From NCBI GenBank assembly GCA_028875875.1, contig JAGWUV010000005.1, forward strand, positions 44,577 through 108,576: a stretch of 64,000 nucleotides of DNA. Reading direction: 5' to 3'. The notes below the pieces were generated by a model that was not told the origin of the DNA, ran no database searches, and saw only the letters and a program-made list of their open reading frames with translations. Positions 42,293-51,547 of the stretch are shown piece by piece. A program made the position numbers and the translations under genes. This stretch comes from Bacteroidota bacterium (GTDB lineage Bacteria > Bacteroidota > Bacteroidia > Chitinophagales > Chitinophagaceae). How positions within the stretch are numbered: position 1 is the stretch's first letter; every line of letters begins with the position of its first letter.

Positions 42293-43791
42293 ATACCTAA
42301 TTGTTGATCCAGCTTTTGTAAATATTCTTCAGCAAGGGCAATGTGTTGCTGCTGCTTTGTTGCACTCATTTTATCAAACGTTTTTATAAGCATACCTAAA
42401 CGTGGATTTTGTAAAAAGAAATCTCTGTGTACGTGCATAAAACGCCAGAACAAAGCATCCCATATTACTGTCCAACTGCCTTTCTTAAAATCACTCATTT
42501 TTAAAATATAGTTGCTGCCGCTGATATAAGGTTTGGTAGTCATCAATCCGCCATCTGCAAACTGGCTCATGCCATACACATTAGGAACCATCACCCAATC
42601 GTAAGCATCAATATACATTTCCATGAACCACTGGTACACTGCATCTGGATCAAATTCGCATAGCAACATAAAGTTGCCCAGTATCATCAACCTTTCAATA
42701 TGATGTGTATAACCGCTTTTCAACAAGCTTCGGATCACAGTATCTATTGGTTCAATACCGGTTGTGCCATCATAAAAGGAAGACGGAATTTTTCTTTTAA
42801 AATTCCAGTAGTTGGTGGTTCTTTGTTTAATACCTTCTCTTTCATAAACAATCCTTATAAATTCACGCCAGCCCAATAGCTGCCTGATAAATCCTTCTGT
42901 GGAATTAAGGGGAATATCGAACCGGCCGGCTTTTTGCAGGGCTTTATCTATCACTTGTTGCGGCGTGAGTAGCCCGATATTGATAAGCGGAGATAATACA
43001 CTATGGTACAGTATATTCTCATTGGCAACAATGGCATCTTCGTATACACCAAACTTTGAAAATCGTGTATCTAAAAAATTGTCTAACCATGTTTCCGCTT
43101 CATCAAAATTACTTGGATAATAACCATTCATAAATGGTTGCACCGCTGTGCCATAATTGTTTTTAAAATACTTTGCTGCATAGTTAGCTGCTTCTTTGTA
43201 ATATGCGTTTTCTTTCGGGAAGGAATAGTTGGGTATCACTTCTTTTTTTGGAAAAGCAGAACGGTTATCCGTATCATAAGTCCATTTTCCGCCAACGGGT
43301 TTAGAGTGGCTTTCGATCAAGATGTTTCTTTTCTTTCTTTGATCGATATAGAAATCTGTTTGAAAGTATTTTTTTCGTTGCTGGAAAAAAGGTTCAACAT
43401 TACTGAGCGTATTTAAAAACGCCGGAGTGTCATACCATTCTAAACTGATATTATTTTGCTTGCATGCTTTTGTAATCCTTTTCCTGAGCCATTCATCGGT
43501 TACCTGGCCAATATGTATGGATGATATGTTTTGTTGAGAGAGGGCAGGGATTAGTTTTCTTATATCACAATCAGGGGTTGTAGCATCTATATAAACAACT
43601 GAAAAATTATTCTTCTTCAACCAACTTTCATATTGCTTCATGCTGGCCCGGTGAAGCATTATTTTTTGCATGTGAAATGCGTATTGATGAAAGAACAACC
43701 ATTCTTCAACCAGGTACACCGGTTGTTCTTTTTTGATAGCAGGATGCTTTTTCAATAGTTGATGCGGGAAAATGATCGTGATAGCTGCCAT
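42289..43791 (-). CDS. Cryptochrome/photolyase of the FeS-BCP (PhrB) type lacking clustered Fe-S cysteines
   Basis: 500 residues from the ATG at 43791 (MAAITIIFPHQLLKKHPAIK); the longer frame to 43866 adds 25 odd residues. N-terminal DPRP domain (1-130), then the helical FAD domain with EGFIRQLLGWREFIRIVY, THHIERLMILGNFMLL, DWVMVPNVYGMSQFADGGLM and TKPYISGSNYILKMS. In classic (6-4) photolyase PhrB this is followed by a Cys-rich stretch holding three [4Fe-4S] ligands; here it reads DFKKGSWTVIWDALFWRF with no Cys. The enzyme probably repairs UV photoproducts or senses light without the cluster. First gene of a coupled three-gene operon. Confidence 0.88.
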   Translation of the reverse strand: MAAITIIFPHQLLKKHPAIKKEQPVYLVEEWLFFHQYAFHMQKIMLHRASMKQYESWLKKNNFSVVYIDATTPDCDIRKLIPALSQQNISSIHIGQVTDEWLRKRITKACKQNNISLEWYDTPAFLNTLSNVEPFFQQRKKYFQTDFYIDQRKKRNILIESHSKPVGGKWTYDTDNRSAFPKKEVIPNYSFPKENAYYKEAANYAAKYFKNNYGTAVQPFMNGYYPSNFDEAETWLDNFLDTRFSKFGVYEDAIVANENILYHSVLSPLINIGLLTPQQVIDKALQKAGRFDIPLNSTEGFIRQLLGWREFIRIVYEREGIKQRTTNYWNFKRKIPSSFYDGTTGIEPIDTVIRSLLKSGYTHHIERLMILGNFMLLCEFDPDAVYQWFMEMYIDAYDWVMVPNVYGMSQFADGGLMTTKPYISGSNYILKMSDFKKGSWTVIWDALFWRFMHVHRDFFLQNPRLGMLIKTFDKMSATKQQQHIALAEEYLQKLDQQLGI

Positions 43792-44127
43792 ATTGAAATA
43801 TTCTATGTCAAGGAACAATCCTCGGATCGTTTTGTTTTCCGTGAATAGGAACTGTTCAAGGCACATTCGGGCTTTCTTCTAACAAAGCCTGTTAAATAGC
43901 AGATTTTGTAAGAATCTATCTTGAAGGAGCCTGCTGGCTATGTGATTGTAGGAATAGGATTGCCGGATATAGATTTTGTTGTATAAGGCTGTTTCTACGA
44001 GGTAACTTTTAGTGGCATATCGGGTAGGGGGAACGGACAGACATGAAAAGAATTAACAAAGCTGCACAATAGATTTTTTTTATTTTAATTATCCCTTACG
44101 ATATTCGCACAACGAACGGATGTTAGT
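43792..44127. other. Divergent intergenic region between the photolyase operon and the proline dehydrogenase gene
   Basis: 336 bases. I see no gene, tRNA or clear promoter pair in it. A frame open from 43866 continues the photolyase upstream but is not similar to the family. GATATTCG at about 44100 is a weak -7 candidate for the proline dehydrogenase gene. Confidence 0.4.
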
Positions 44128-45312
44128 ATGAATATTTCCTTTGACAACACAGAAAATGCTTTTGCATACAAGACTTCTAAAGAATTGAAGCAATCTAAGT
44201 TTCTCTTTTCTACAATGGGTTATCCTTTTTTTGTTCCCCTTGGAACCAGGATTACACCTTTTTTAATGAAAACGGGATTACCTGTTCATGGAATCATCCG
44301 AAATACCATTTTTAAACAATTTGTAGGTGGAGAAACCCTTGAAGAAACTCACGCAGTGGGTGAGGTGTTAGGGAAATATGGTGTAAAAGTTATCTTAGAT
44401 TATGGTGTTGAAGGAAAAGAAGGGGAAGCTAATTTTGAGCATGCTGCTGATGAATTCATCAAAGTAATCAATTATGCCGCAACGCAAGATAATATTCCTT
44501 TTATAAGTATTAAGGTTACAGGGTTGGCGAGATTTGGATTATTGCAAAAACTGAATGAAGCACCCAGACTTAGAAGTGGTATACACGATCATGAAGAAGA
44601 AATGGATGAATGGGAAAGGGTGAAAGACAGAATGTTCAGGATTTGTGAAGTGGCAGCAGAAAAAAATATAGGTGTATTGATTGATGCTGAGGAAAGTTGG
44701 ATTCAGGATCCAATCGATAGGCTTACGATGGAAATGATGGAAGAGTTTAACAGGGATAAAGCGATCGTATTTAATACGATTCAATTATACAGGCACGACA
44801 GGCTCAATTTTTATAAGCTATCTCATAAAATAGCACAGGAAAAAGGGTTTATTCTCGGTATGAAGTTGGTGAGAGGGGCTTATATGGAAAAGGAAAGAGA
44901 AAGAGCTCTTCAAAGGGGTTATGCCTCACCAATTCAACCGGATAAAACAGCCACTGATAAGGATTTTAACGCAGCTGTTGAATTTTCTATAAACAATGTA
45001 GAAGGAATTTCCTGCATTATTGCCTCACACAATGATGAAAGTAATTTGCTGGCCGTAAAATTGATGGAAGAAAAAAATATTCCGCTTAATCACCGGCACA
45101 TTCATTTCTCACAATTGTATGGTATGAGTGATAATATAACGTTTAATCTTGCCAAAGCCGGATGTAGTGTAAGTAAGTATCTGCCATTTGGCCCAATAAG
45201 AGATGTAATACCTTACTTAATGCGAAGGGCCCAGGAGAATAGCAGCGTAAGCGGACAAACAGGAAGGGAGCTAAGTTTAATTAAAAAAGAACTGAAAAGA
45301 CGAAAAGCTTAA
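44128..45312 (+). CDS. Proline dehydrogenase
   Basis: 394 residues, monofunctional FAD enzyme oxidising proline to pyrroline-5-carboxylate. The barrel has ISIKVTGLARFGLLQKLNEA, VLIDAEESWIQDPIDRLTME, FNTIQLYRHDRLNFYKLSHK, GMKLVRGAYMEKERERA and CIIASHNDESNLL; the closing VSKYLPFGPIRDVIPYLMRR holds the Arg pair that binds the proline carboxylate. Longer than the Thermus enzyme, similar to other Bacteroidota. Its stop shares TTAA with the stop of the receiver gene on the other strand. Confidence 0.93.
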   Translation: MNISFDNTENAFAYKTSKELKQSKFLFSTMGYPFFVPLGTRITPFLMKTGLPVHGIIRNTIFKQFVGGETLEETHAVGEVLGKYGVKVILDYGVEGKEGEANFEHAADEFIKVINYAATQDNIPFISIKVTGLARFGLLQKLNEAPRLRSGIHDHEEEMDEWERVKDRMFRICEVAAEKNIGVLIDAEESWIQDPIDRLTMEMMEEFNRDKAIVFNTIQLYRHDRLNFYKLSHKIAQEKGFILGMKLVRGAYMEKERERALQRGYASPIQPDKTATDKDFNAAVEFSINNVEGISCIIASHNDESNLLAVKLMEEKNIPLNHRHIHFSQLYGMSDNITFNLAKAGCSVSKYLPFGPIRDVIPYLMRRAQENSSVSGQTGRELSLIKKELKRRKA

Positions 45313-45710
45313 GAAAGGTTACTTTCTCTAATGGCAGGCTGATTGCTATTCCGGGCTATCGATTCAATAATTTCCGGAATCAGTTCAAACTCATTGCTTT
45401 TGTCTATAAAATAATCAGCTCCAATTTGATGGCATAATGTTTTATAATAGTCGGTAGCATGGTTAGTAACCATCAGTACCTTCACATGAGCATGCTCTTT
45501 CTTTATTTCTTTTAAAACTTCAATACCGTTTTTTTCGGGCATATTAATATCCAGCAGTACAACATCCGGGCTAATTGTTTTTACCAATTCCAGTCCTTTT
45601 AAGGATGAACTGGAAGTGATAATTTCTTTAATTACCTGTAAAGGAGAAAGCAATTCTTTCATTACAGAGAGAATTACCTGTGAATCGTCAATTAAGAGAA
45701 GGGTCAGCAT
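45309..45710 (-). CDS. Receiver-only response regulator (CheY-like)
   Basis: 133 residues, one receiver domain and no output domain. LLIDDSQVILSVMKELL has the acidic pair, VVLLDINMPEKNGIEVLKEI the phosphoacceptor Asp, VLMVTNHATD the switch Thr and DYFIDKS the Lys. It may act in phosphorelay or by direct protein contact. It lies 317 bases downstream of the NarL-type regulator in the same direction, with an inverted repeat in that gap, so it may be regulated by it. Confidence 0.92.
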   Translation of the reverse strand: MLTLLLIDDSQVILSVMKELLSPLQVIKEIITSSSSLKGLELVKTISPDVVLLDINMPEKNGIEVLKEIKKEHAHVKVLMVTNHATDYYKTLCHQIGADYFIDKSNEFELIPEIIESIARNSNQPAIRESNLS

Positions 45711-46027
45711 GGTCCTATCAGTTTAGGTTCTTAGCAAAAATCCAAAAATCATTGTGCAATCAGTAGCTGTAAAAAGTAAAGAAAGTCTTGAAATTAGGTT
45801 ACACTTCCTGCAAAAAGTTCAGTCAAAGTGTAACCTGACCTCATTTACGGTTTCACAGAACTAATCAAAATCGGTTATTCGGGATTTGGAGATTAAATTC
45901 GGGGAGTATCAGATGGGAAAGTCTGATTGGACACCCTAATTTAGCTGTTCCTTTAGATATTGAATGTAGTAAATGTATATAAAAAACGTAGGTGTATAAC
46001 TACATATTGTAGTAAATAATTCAGTGC
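45711..46027. other. Intergenic region upstream of the receiver-only gene
   Basis: 317 bases with three inverted repeats: 45796-45836 (11-base arms), 45908-45927 (ATCAGA/TCTGAT) and 46000-46012 (CTACA/TGTAG). No T runs follow them on the minus strand in the manner of strong terminators. No gene found. Confidence 0.5.
45796..45836. promoter_or_regulatory. Perfect 11-base inverted repeat, possible operator
   Basis: AGGTTACACTT (45796-45806) and AAGTGTAACCT (45826-45836), 19 bases apart; arm centres are 30 bases apart, about three helical turns. It lies 86 bases upstream of the receiver-only gene. Confidence 0.5.
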
Positions 46028-46654
46028 TTATACCAAACCGTATGTAACAGCATATTTCGTAAGCTCAGCATTGGTATTCATGCTCATTTTCTCTAATATT
46101 CTTGCTCTGTACGTACTAATGGTATTGATGCTTAGAGATAATATTTCTGCTATTTCTGAAACTGTTTTTCCCGATGCAATCAGCTTTAGTACCTCAAATT
46201 CCCTGTCTGATAAAATTTCATGCTTTTTGGTTTCGGTAGCATCACCTTTATAATCAATTAATAGGTCTGCAATTTCCGGAGTGATGTATTTCCGTCCGCC
46301 CAGTATCTGGTTAACGGCATTCACAAGTTCTTCCGGGGCACTTTCTTTGGTAAGATATCCGGCAGCTCCGGCTTTTAATAAACGAACGGCATATTGTTCC
46401 GGGGCGTGTACACTTAAAATTAAAACCGGAACCTTTGGAAGTAATTCCTTTGCCTTTTTGGTTATTTCAATTCCTGATTTTCCAGGCATTGAAATATCTG
46501 AAATGATAATATTCCAATCTTTCAAGAAAAGCTTTTCAATAATTTGATTACCATCGGAAGCCTCCTCGATAAATGCATCAGGAAAAGCATCCGCAAGAAT
46601 TAAACGCAAGCCCTTTCGCACAACACTGTGATCATCTCCAATTAAAATATTCAT
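46028..46654 (-). CDS. NarL/LuxR-type response regulator
   Basis: 208 residues. Receiver domain with ILIGDDHSVVRKGLRLIL, phosphoacceptor Asp in IIISDISMPGKSGIEITK and Lys in GYLTKESAPEELVNAV; C-terminal LuxR helix-turn-helix LSDREFEVLKLIASGKTVSE and LSLSINTISTYRARILEKM. It is one base downstream of the histidine kinase gene, which it doubtless partners. DNA target unknown; see the inverted repeat at 45796-45836. Confidence 0.95.
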   Translation of the reverse strand: MNILIGDDHSVVRKGLRLILADAFPDAFIEEASDGNQIIEKLFLKDWNIIISDISMPGKSGIEITKKAKELLPKVPVLILSVHAPEQYAVRLLKAGAAGYLTKESAPEELVNAVNQILGGRKYITPEIADLLIDYKGDATETKKHEILSDREFEVLKLIASGKTVSEIAEILSLSINTISTYRARILEKMSMNTNAELTKYAVTYGLV

Positions 46655-46655
46655 A

Positions 46656-49600
46656 TCAGGATTTTAACGGAACAGAAATTTGGATAGTAGTACCTTTTTG
46701 TAATTCGCTTTCAATCGCAAAGATACCATTTATCATGATAGCTCTTTCTTTCATACCCAGTAGGCCGAACGATTTTGATTTACCTGCTTCTGTAAAGCCT
46801 TTTCCATTATCCTTAATAATAAGATGTATATAATCATCTTTTTCTATGAGTGAAACTTTCACCTCTGTAGCTTCTGCATGACGCATAATATTAGTAAGCG
46901 ACTCCTGGTAAATGCGGAATAGGTTTGATTTCACATCAACCGATAAATGATCATCTTTCAGATTATGTTTGAAAGAACAGGGAATTCCGGTTCTTTTTTC
47001 AAACTCTTTGCTTTGCCATTCAATAGCAGCAGCAAGGCCAATATCGTCTAAAACAGAAGGCCTTAATTCAGATGAAATACGACGTACCGACTTAACTACC
47101 TGGTCTGCCAGTTCTATAGTTTCTGATAAGCGGGGAGCCAGATCCGGCAATCGCTTTTCTATTTTTGCTTTCAACAGGCTAACATCCATTTTTAAACCAG
47201 TAACCAGCTGGCCAAATTCATCGTGTATCTCTCTTGCTATGTATTTTCTTTCTTCTTCCCTAACTTTTTGCAGGTATGTGGCCAGTTCTCTCAGTTGTAT
47301 ATGCGAAGCAATCAATTCCTGCTCAGCCATTCTTCTTTCAGTTATATCCACAAGCATGATGTATATAATGTTGTTATGATAACTAAAGAGGAAATTGAAA
47401 ATTCGTATAGAGCCATCTTTGCAATGTATGGGAGCTTCTACGTATGGCTTTTGCTCTGATTTACCTGCAATAAAATCTTTTACCAGTTCATTCCAGTTTT
47501 TATACAGCTCTTTCCTTTTTTGAACATCGGGTTGTGTTAATTGATACCATTTTTTTAGTGTTGGAATTTCATGTATATCATACCCGATGGTGGCAATAAA
47601 ATGTTTGTTCAGAAAACCTACTCTGCCATCTAGGGTATGACTTCCAATTGCTATGGGCATGTTCTCGGCCAAAGCCTTGAAACGCTGTTCGCTTTCACGG
47701 AGCAATGCTACTGCTTTTCTTTTTTCTGTGATATCGTTTAATACGGCATACACCAATTCATCGCTAACAGTAAATGTGATCTCGAATAAACGTACATCAC
47801 CATTCTTGCAACGAATACTTCTTTCAAAAATGGCAACATGTTTGGTTCTTTTGTTGATCCTGTCATTCACAGCGTTTTGCCATTCATGTTCCAGCGCTGT
47901 TCTTGTTGCATGATCGGAATAGATGAAATGTTTATTCCATGCGGAGAAGTTATGTATTTCGTCTAAAGTATAGCCCAGTAAAGCTGTGAAAGGCTTATTG
48001 ATAAAGGTGCATTCTGTTGTTGTAAAACTATAACAAAGCACGGGCAAGGCAATATTCTTAGCAAGTGCCTTAAACTTACGTTCACTTTCCAGTATCTTGT
48101 TTTGTGCTTTTATTTTTTCTGTAATATCTTCTATGATGCAGTAAATGGTATTATCATAAATGGTAAAGTTCAGGTTGATGATTTTAATTTCAGTATCACC
48201 AAAACGAACTTTTCTTGTGAGTACCGGGAAGTTTATGTTCGGATTTACTTTATACTGCTCAATCAGCTCCCTAAAGTTTTTTATATTTAAATTTCTTTCC
48301 TCAAAAGAATCGATCAATACATAAGCATACCAATCTTCAAAGGGAATTATTTCTTTTGTGTTGAAGGGAAGTTTGAAAAAGCTCTTAAACTTTTTATTGG
48401 TAAAGTTGATGTTCAGGTTTAGGTCGGCCGTAGCAAAAGGGAACGGAATATTTTCAGCTATATTTTTAAAAACTTCATGCTGGCGAAGCAATTGTTTCTC
48501 TGCTTTTTTCTTTTCTGTTACATCGTGAATGATCGCGTAGATTTCTTCCTGGAAGATACCAAAACGTATTTCAACATCTTTTAATTCGCCGGATTTAGTG
48601 TAAATCTCCCTTTCCAGTAAAGGCATTGGGGCGTAAGGGTCTTTTCTACTTAACTCCATGCTGGCATAAAACTCCCTGTCATGTGCAGCTTCGTCTTCCG
48701 GAGTATCGAATTTTATTTTTTTAAACCAGGAAGGATAAACAGCTATTTCTTTAAAATCATATCCAAAGAAATCCCTGAATTTTTTATTGGTATAAAGAAG
48801 ATCGAACTTAAAATCGCAGCTTGCAACAGGCAATGGAAGGTTTTCCAATATTTTTCTAAAAGAATCCCTGCTGTTCACCAGGTTTTGTTCAATTTCTTTC
48901 TGTTGCGTAAAATCAATAAAAGTGGCGAAAATAAATTCACCTCCATAGCAAACACTCAACCCTATATGTTTATGGGTGCCATTCTTACATCGCACATAGG
49001 TTTCCCGTTGATGCAGTTTTTCTTTTCCCTCCGCAGCTTTTTTGGCATGAATGCTCCATCTTTTCACCGCATTTTTAAGTTCTGCTTTTGGATAGGCGGC
49101 TTTGTACCAGTGTTCTATGGTGGGCACCTCTTCTTTTGTATAGCCGAAAGTATCTTCAAATGCCTTGTTAACAAAAAGGGTTTTACCTCCTCTTGTACTG
49201 AAATAGGCAGGTATGGGAATACTACTCGCAAAAAGTTCAAACTGGTATTCTTTATCTTTTAAAAGCCGGGTGTTTGCTTCCAGTTTGCTGATATCAACGC
49301 CAACACTCAGGAGAATTTCTTCACCGTTTTTTTCTTTCAAAAAACTGTTGTTCCAGTGGATGGTTTTCTCAATCCCTTTCTTTGTTATAATCGGGTTGAT
49401 ATAATCTTTTGAATAAGTTCTTTCCTGGAATGCACGGAAAACATCGGGATATTTTTTCCTGGGAACTACAATGCTGAACCAGTTTTTATCTTTCAGTTCT
49501 TTAAATGAATATCCTGTTATTCTCTCTGCGCCTTTATTCATGAATTTTACCCTGCCTGTCAAGTCAATACATAAAGCAATGGTATCAGAGGTTTGAATAA

Positions 49601-50033
49601 GGTTGTTGGCAATCAGCTCTTTTTGCGAAATGGCTTCAATCGTATTGAGGTCCTTGCTTTTGCTGGATTTCTGTTTTGCTTCTTTCGATTTATAAGAATC
49701 AATATCAGTAGCAGTGATGATAAATTGGATCTTATTTTTTTCCTTAACCCTATGAATAAAAAATGAAAACCATTTGTGCCTGCCATTTTTTAGCAGCATA
49801 CTCAATTCAATGGTAACGGGTTTAGCTTTAGCTGTTTTGTGAAGGGTGGTAATTGTTTTTTTGAATAAACTAAGATGATCTTTTGAAATATGATCGGTTA
49901 TTGCTGTGGAAAGAAGCTCTGTTGCCGGATAGCCGAATAGCTTATGTTGCTCAGGCCAAACGACTGATATCTTATATGATGAGTTAATTTTAAATACAAC
50001 CTGGCTGATATAACTTTCCAGCGGATTTTTCAT
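46656..50033 (-). CDS. Sensor histidine kinase with seven PAS domains (NarX-like kinase core)
   Basis: 1125 residues, no membrane segment seen, so a cytoplasmic sensor. By repeated motifs such as NKKFRDFFGYDFKEI, NKPFTALLGYTLDEI and NKHFIATIGYDIHEI I count seven PAS units in tandem, several ending in a DITEKKKAE- or DITERRMAE-type linker. The kinase core is HisKA_3 (REIHDEFGQLVTGLKMDVSL, His near 937) and HATPase_c with IYQESLTNIMRHAEA and DNGKGF, FGLLGMKERA. Ligand or cofactor of the PAS domains cannot be predicted. Operon with the NarL-type regulator. Confidence 0.93.
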   Translation of the reverse strand: MKNPLESYISQVVFKINSSYKISVVWPEQHKLFGYPATELLSTAITDHISKDHLSLFKKTITTLHKTAKAKPVTIELSMLLKNGRHKWFSFFIHRVKEKNKIQFIITATDIDSYKSKEAKQKSSKSKDLNTIEAISQKELIANNLIQTSDTIALCIDLTGRVKFMNKGAERITGYSFKELKDKNWFSIVVPRKKYPDVFRAFQERTYSKDYINPIITKKGIEKTIHWNNSFLKEKNGEEILLSVGVDISKLEANTRLLKDKEYQFELFASSIPIPAYFSTRGGKTLFVNKAFEDTFGYTKEEVPTIEHWYKAAYPKAELKNAVKRWSIHAKKAAEGKEKLHQRETYVRCKNGTHKHIGLSVCYGGEFIFATFIDFTQQKEIEQNLVNSRDSFRKILENLPLPVASCDFKFDLLYTNKKFRDFFGYDFKEIAVYPSWFKKIKFDTPEDEAAHDREFYASMELSRKDPYAPMPLLEREIYTKSGELKDVEIRFGIFQEEIYAIIHDVTEKKKAEKQLLRQHEVFKNIAENIPFPFATADLNLNINFTNKKFKSFFKLPFNTKEIIPFEDWYAYVLIDSFEERNLNIKNFRELIEQYKVNPNINFPVLTRKVRFGDTEIKIINLNFTIYDNTIYCIIEDITEKIKAQNKILESERKFKALAKNIALPVLCYSFTTTECTFINKPFTALLGYTLDEIHNFSAWNKHFIYSDHATRTALEHEWQNAVNDRINKRTKHVAIFERSIRCKNGDVRLFEITFTVSDELVYAVLNDITEKRKAVALLRESEQRFKALAENMPIAIGSHTLDGRVGFLNKHFIATIGYDIHEIPTLKKWYQLTQPDVQKRKELYKNWNELVKDFIAGKSEQKPYVEAPIHCKDGSIRIFNFLFSYHNNIIYIMLVDITERRMAEQELIASHIQLRELATYLQKVREEERKYIAREIHDEFGQLVTGLKMDVSLLKAKIEKRLPDLAPRLSETIELADQVVKSVRRISSELRPSVLDDIGLAAAIEWQSKEFEKRTGIPCSFKHNLKDDHLSVDVKSNLFRIYQESLTNIMRHAEATEVKVSLIEKDDYIHLIIKDNGKGFTEAGKSKSFGLLGMKERAIMINGIFAIESELQKGTTIQISVPLKS

Positions 50034-50187
50034 GTTGTAGGACTAAGGTTTGCAAACAGTTCGTAAAGTAACAAAATTTAAAGGGATAACCGCATACGGT
50101 TCTTCTTTTTCAATAATCAATTCACAGATTCTCCCCATCTTAAAGCTACGCTTATCCATATCAAACCATAGCAGTAATATTGCACTT

Positions 50188-50982
50188 ATGCAACAGTATC
50201 ACCAGTTACTTCAATACATTTTAGATAACGGAACTTCTAAAACCGATAGAACCGGTACAGGAACGATCAGTTGTTTTGGTTACCAGATGCGCTTTAACCT
50301 GCAGGAGGGCTTTCCCCTGGTTACCACAAAAAAGCTGCACCTGAAAAGCATCATACATGAATTACTTTGGTTCCTGAAAGGAGAAACCAATATTCAATAC
50401 CTAAAGGAGCATGGAGTGAGTATATGGGATGAATGGGCCGATGCGAATGGAGAGTTGGGCCCCGTTTATGGTAAACAATGGCGTAGCTGGGAAGGCGCTA
50501 ATGGTGTTGTTGTTGATCAGATTACAGATGTAATTAACCAGATTAAAAAGACCCCGGATAGCAGACGTTTAATTGTAAGTGCATGGAATGTGGCTGAGTT
50601 ACCCAAAATGGCTTTGATGCCCTGCCACGCACTCTTCCAGTTTTATGTGGCTGATGGTAAACTAAGCTGTCAACTATACCAGCGTAGTGCAGACGTGTTT
50701 TTAGGGGTACCTTTTAATATTGCCTCTTATGCATTGTTAACAATGATGATGGCTCAGGTTTGTGGATTGCAATACGGTGATTTTGTACACAGTTTTGGTG
50801 ATGTACATTTATACAACAATCATATTGACCAGGCGAAACTGCAATTGAGCAGAACGCCGTATCCCTTGCCCGTAATGCGTTTGAACCCTGCAGTAAAAAA
50901 TATTTTTGATTTTAAGTTTGAAGATTTTACGCTTGAAAACTACCAGTGTCATCCTCATATTAAGGCACCGGTTGCAGTGTAA
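50188..50982 (+). CDS. thyA: Thymidylate synthase
   Basis: 264 residues from the ATG at 50188, equal to the E. coli length; the longer frame to 50050 adds 46 unrelated residues. Makes dTMP from dUMP with methylene-tetrahydrofolate. Seen: [20 protein letters not shown], the folate-binding [14 protein letters not shown], catalytic Cys in [11 protein letters not shown], and [19 protein letters not shown]. Followed closely by folA, the usual partner that regenerates tetrahydrofolate. Confidence 0.98.
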   Translation: MQQYHQLLQYILDNGTSKTDRTGTGTISCFGYQMRFNLQEGFPLVTTKKLHLKSIIHELLWFLKGETNIQYLKEHGVSIWDEWADANGELGPVYGKQWRSWEGANGVVVDQITDVINQIKKTPDSRRLIVSAWNVAELPKMALMPCHALFQFYVADGKLSCQLYQRSADVFLGVPFNIASYALLTMMMAQVCGLQYGDFVHSFGDVHLYNNHIDQAKLQLSRTPYPLPVMRLNPAVKNIFDFKFEDFTLENYQCHPHIKAPVAV

Positions 50983-51049
50983 GAATAATCAGTAATGATC
51001 TTCATTATATTATTCACAGTGCTATAAGTGGTATGAAGTAATTTGCAGT

Positions 51050-51544
51050 ATGCTTATATCTTTAATAGTTGCGGCTTCTACTAATAATGCAATTGGTAAA
51101 AACAACCAATTGCTATGGCATTTACCCGCCGATCTTAAATTTTTTAAGAATACTACCTGGGCCATGCCGGTAGCAATGGGGCGTAAAACCTTTGAATCTT
51201 TGGGGGCTAAACCTTTGCCCGGCAGAATGAACATCATTATAACAAGACAAAAAGGCTGGGAAGCTGAGGGCGTGCTAACCGTACATTCTCTGGAAGATGC
51301 TGTATTTCTTGCAAAGCAATATCAATACAAAGAAGTTTTTATTGCTGGTGGCGGCGATATTTATCAACAAGCTTTTGAAAAAGCACATCAGTTATATATG
51401 ACGAGAGTACATACTGAGATAGATGGTGATACTTTCTTTCCTGAGATTGATGAAACAACATGGAAGCTTTTACACAACAGGGAATATGCTTCGGATGCAA
51501 AACATAAATATTCCTTCAGTGTTCAGTTATGGAAGAAATATTAA
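51050..51544 (+). CDS. folA: Dihydrofolate reductase
   Basis: 164 residues. Reduces dihydrofolate with NADPH. SLIVAASTNNAIGKNNQLLW at the N-terminus with the proton-donor Asp in HLPADLKFFK, VAMGRKTFESLG, NIIITRQKGW and the NADPH loop FIAGGGDIYQQAF. Drug-binding residues look ordinary for a trimethoprim-sensitive enzyme, but sensitivity is not provable by sequence. Co-directional with thyA, 67 bases downstream. Confidence 0.97.
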   Translation: MLISLIVAASTNNAIGKNNQLLWHLPADLKFFKNTTWAMPVAMGRKTFESLGAKPLPGRMNIIITRQKGWEAEGVLTVHSLEDAVFLAKQYQYKEVFIAGGGDIYQQAFEKAHQLYMTRVHTEIDGDTFFPEIDETTWKLLHNREYASDAKHKYSFSVQLWKKY

Positions 51545-51547
51545 ACG

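Noticed and set aside
43867..44127. Possible tRNA or small RNA in the photolyase-proline dehydrogenase gap
   Set aside because: No cloverleaf or conserved T-arm sequence (GGTTCGAATCC-like) was found.
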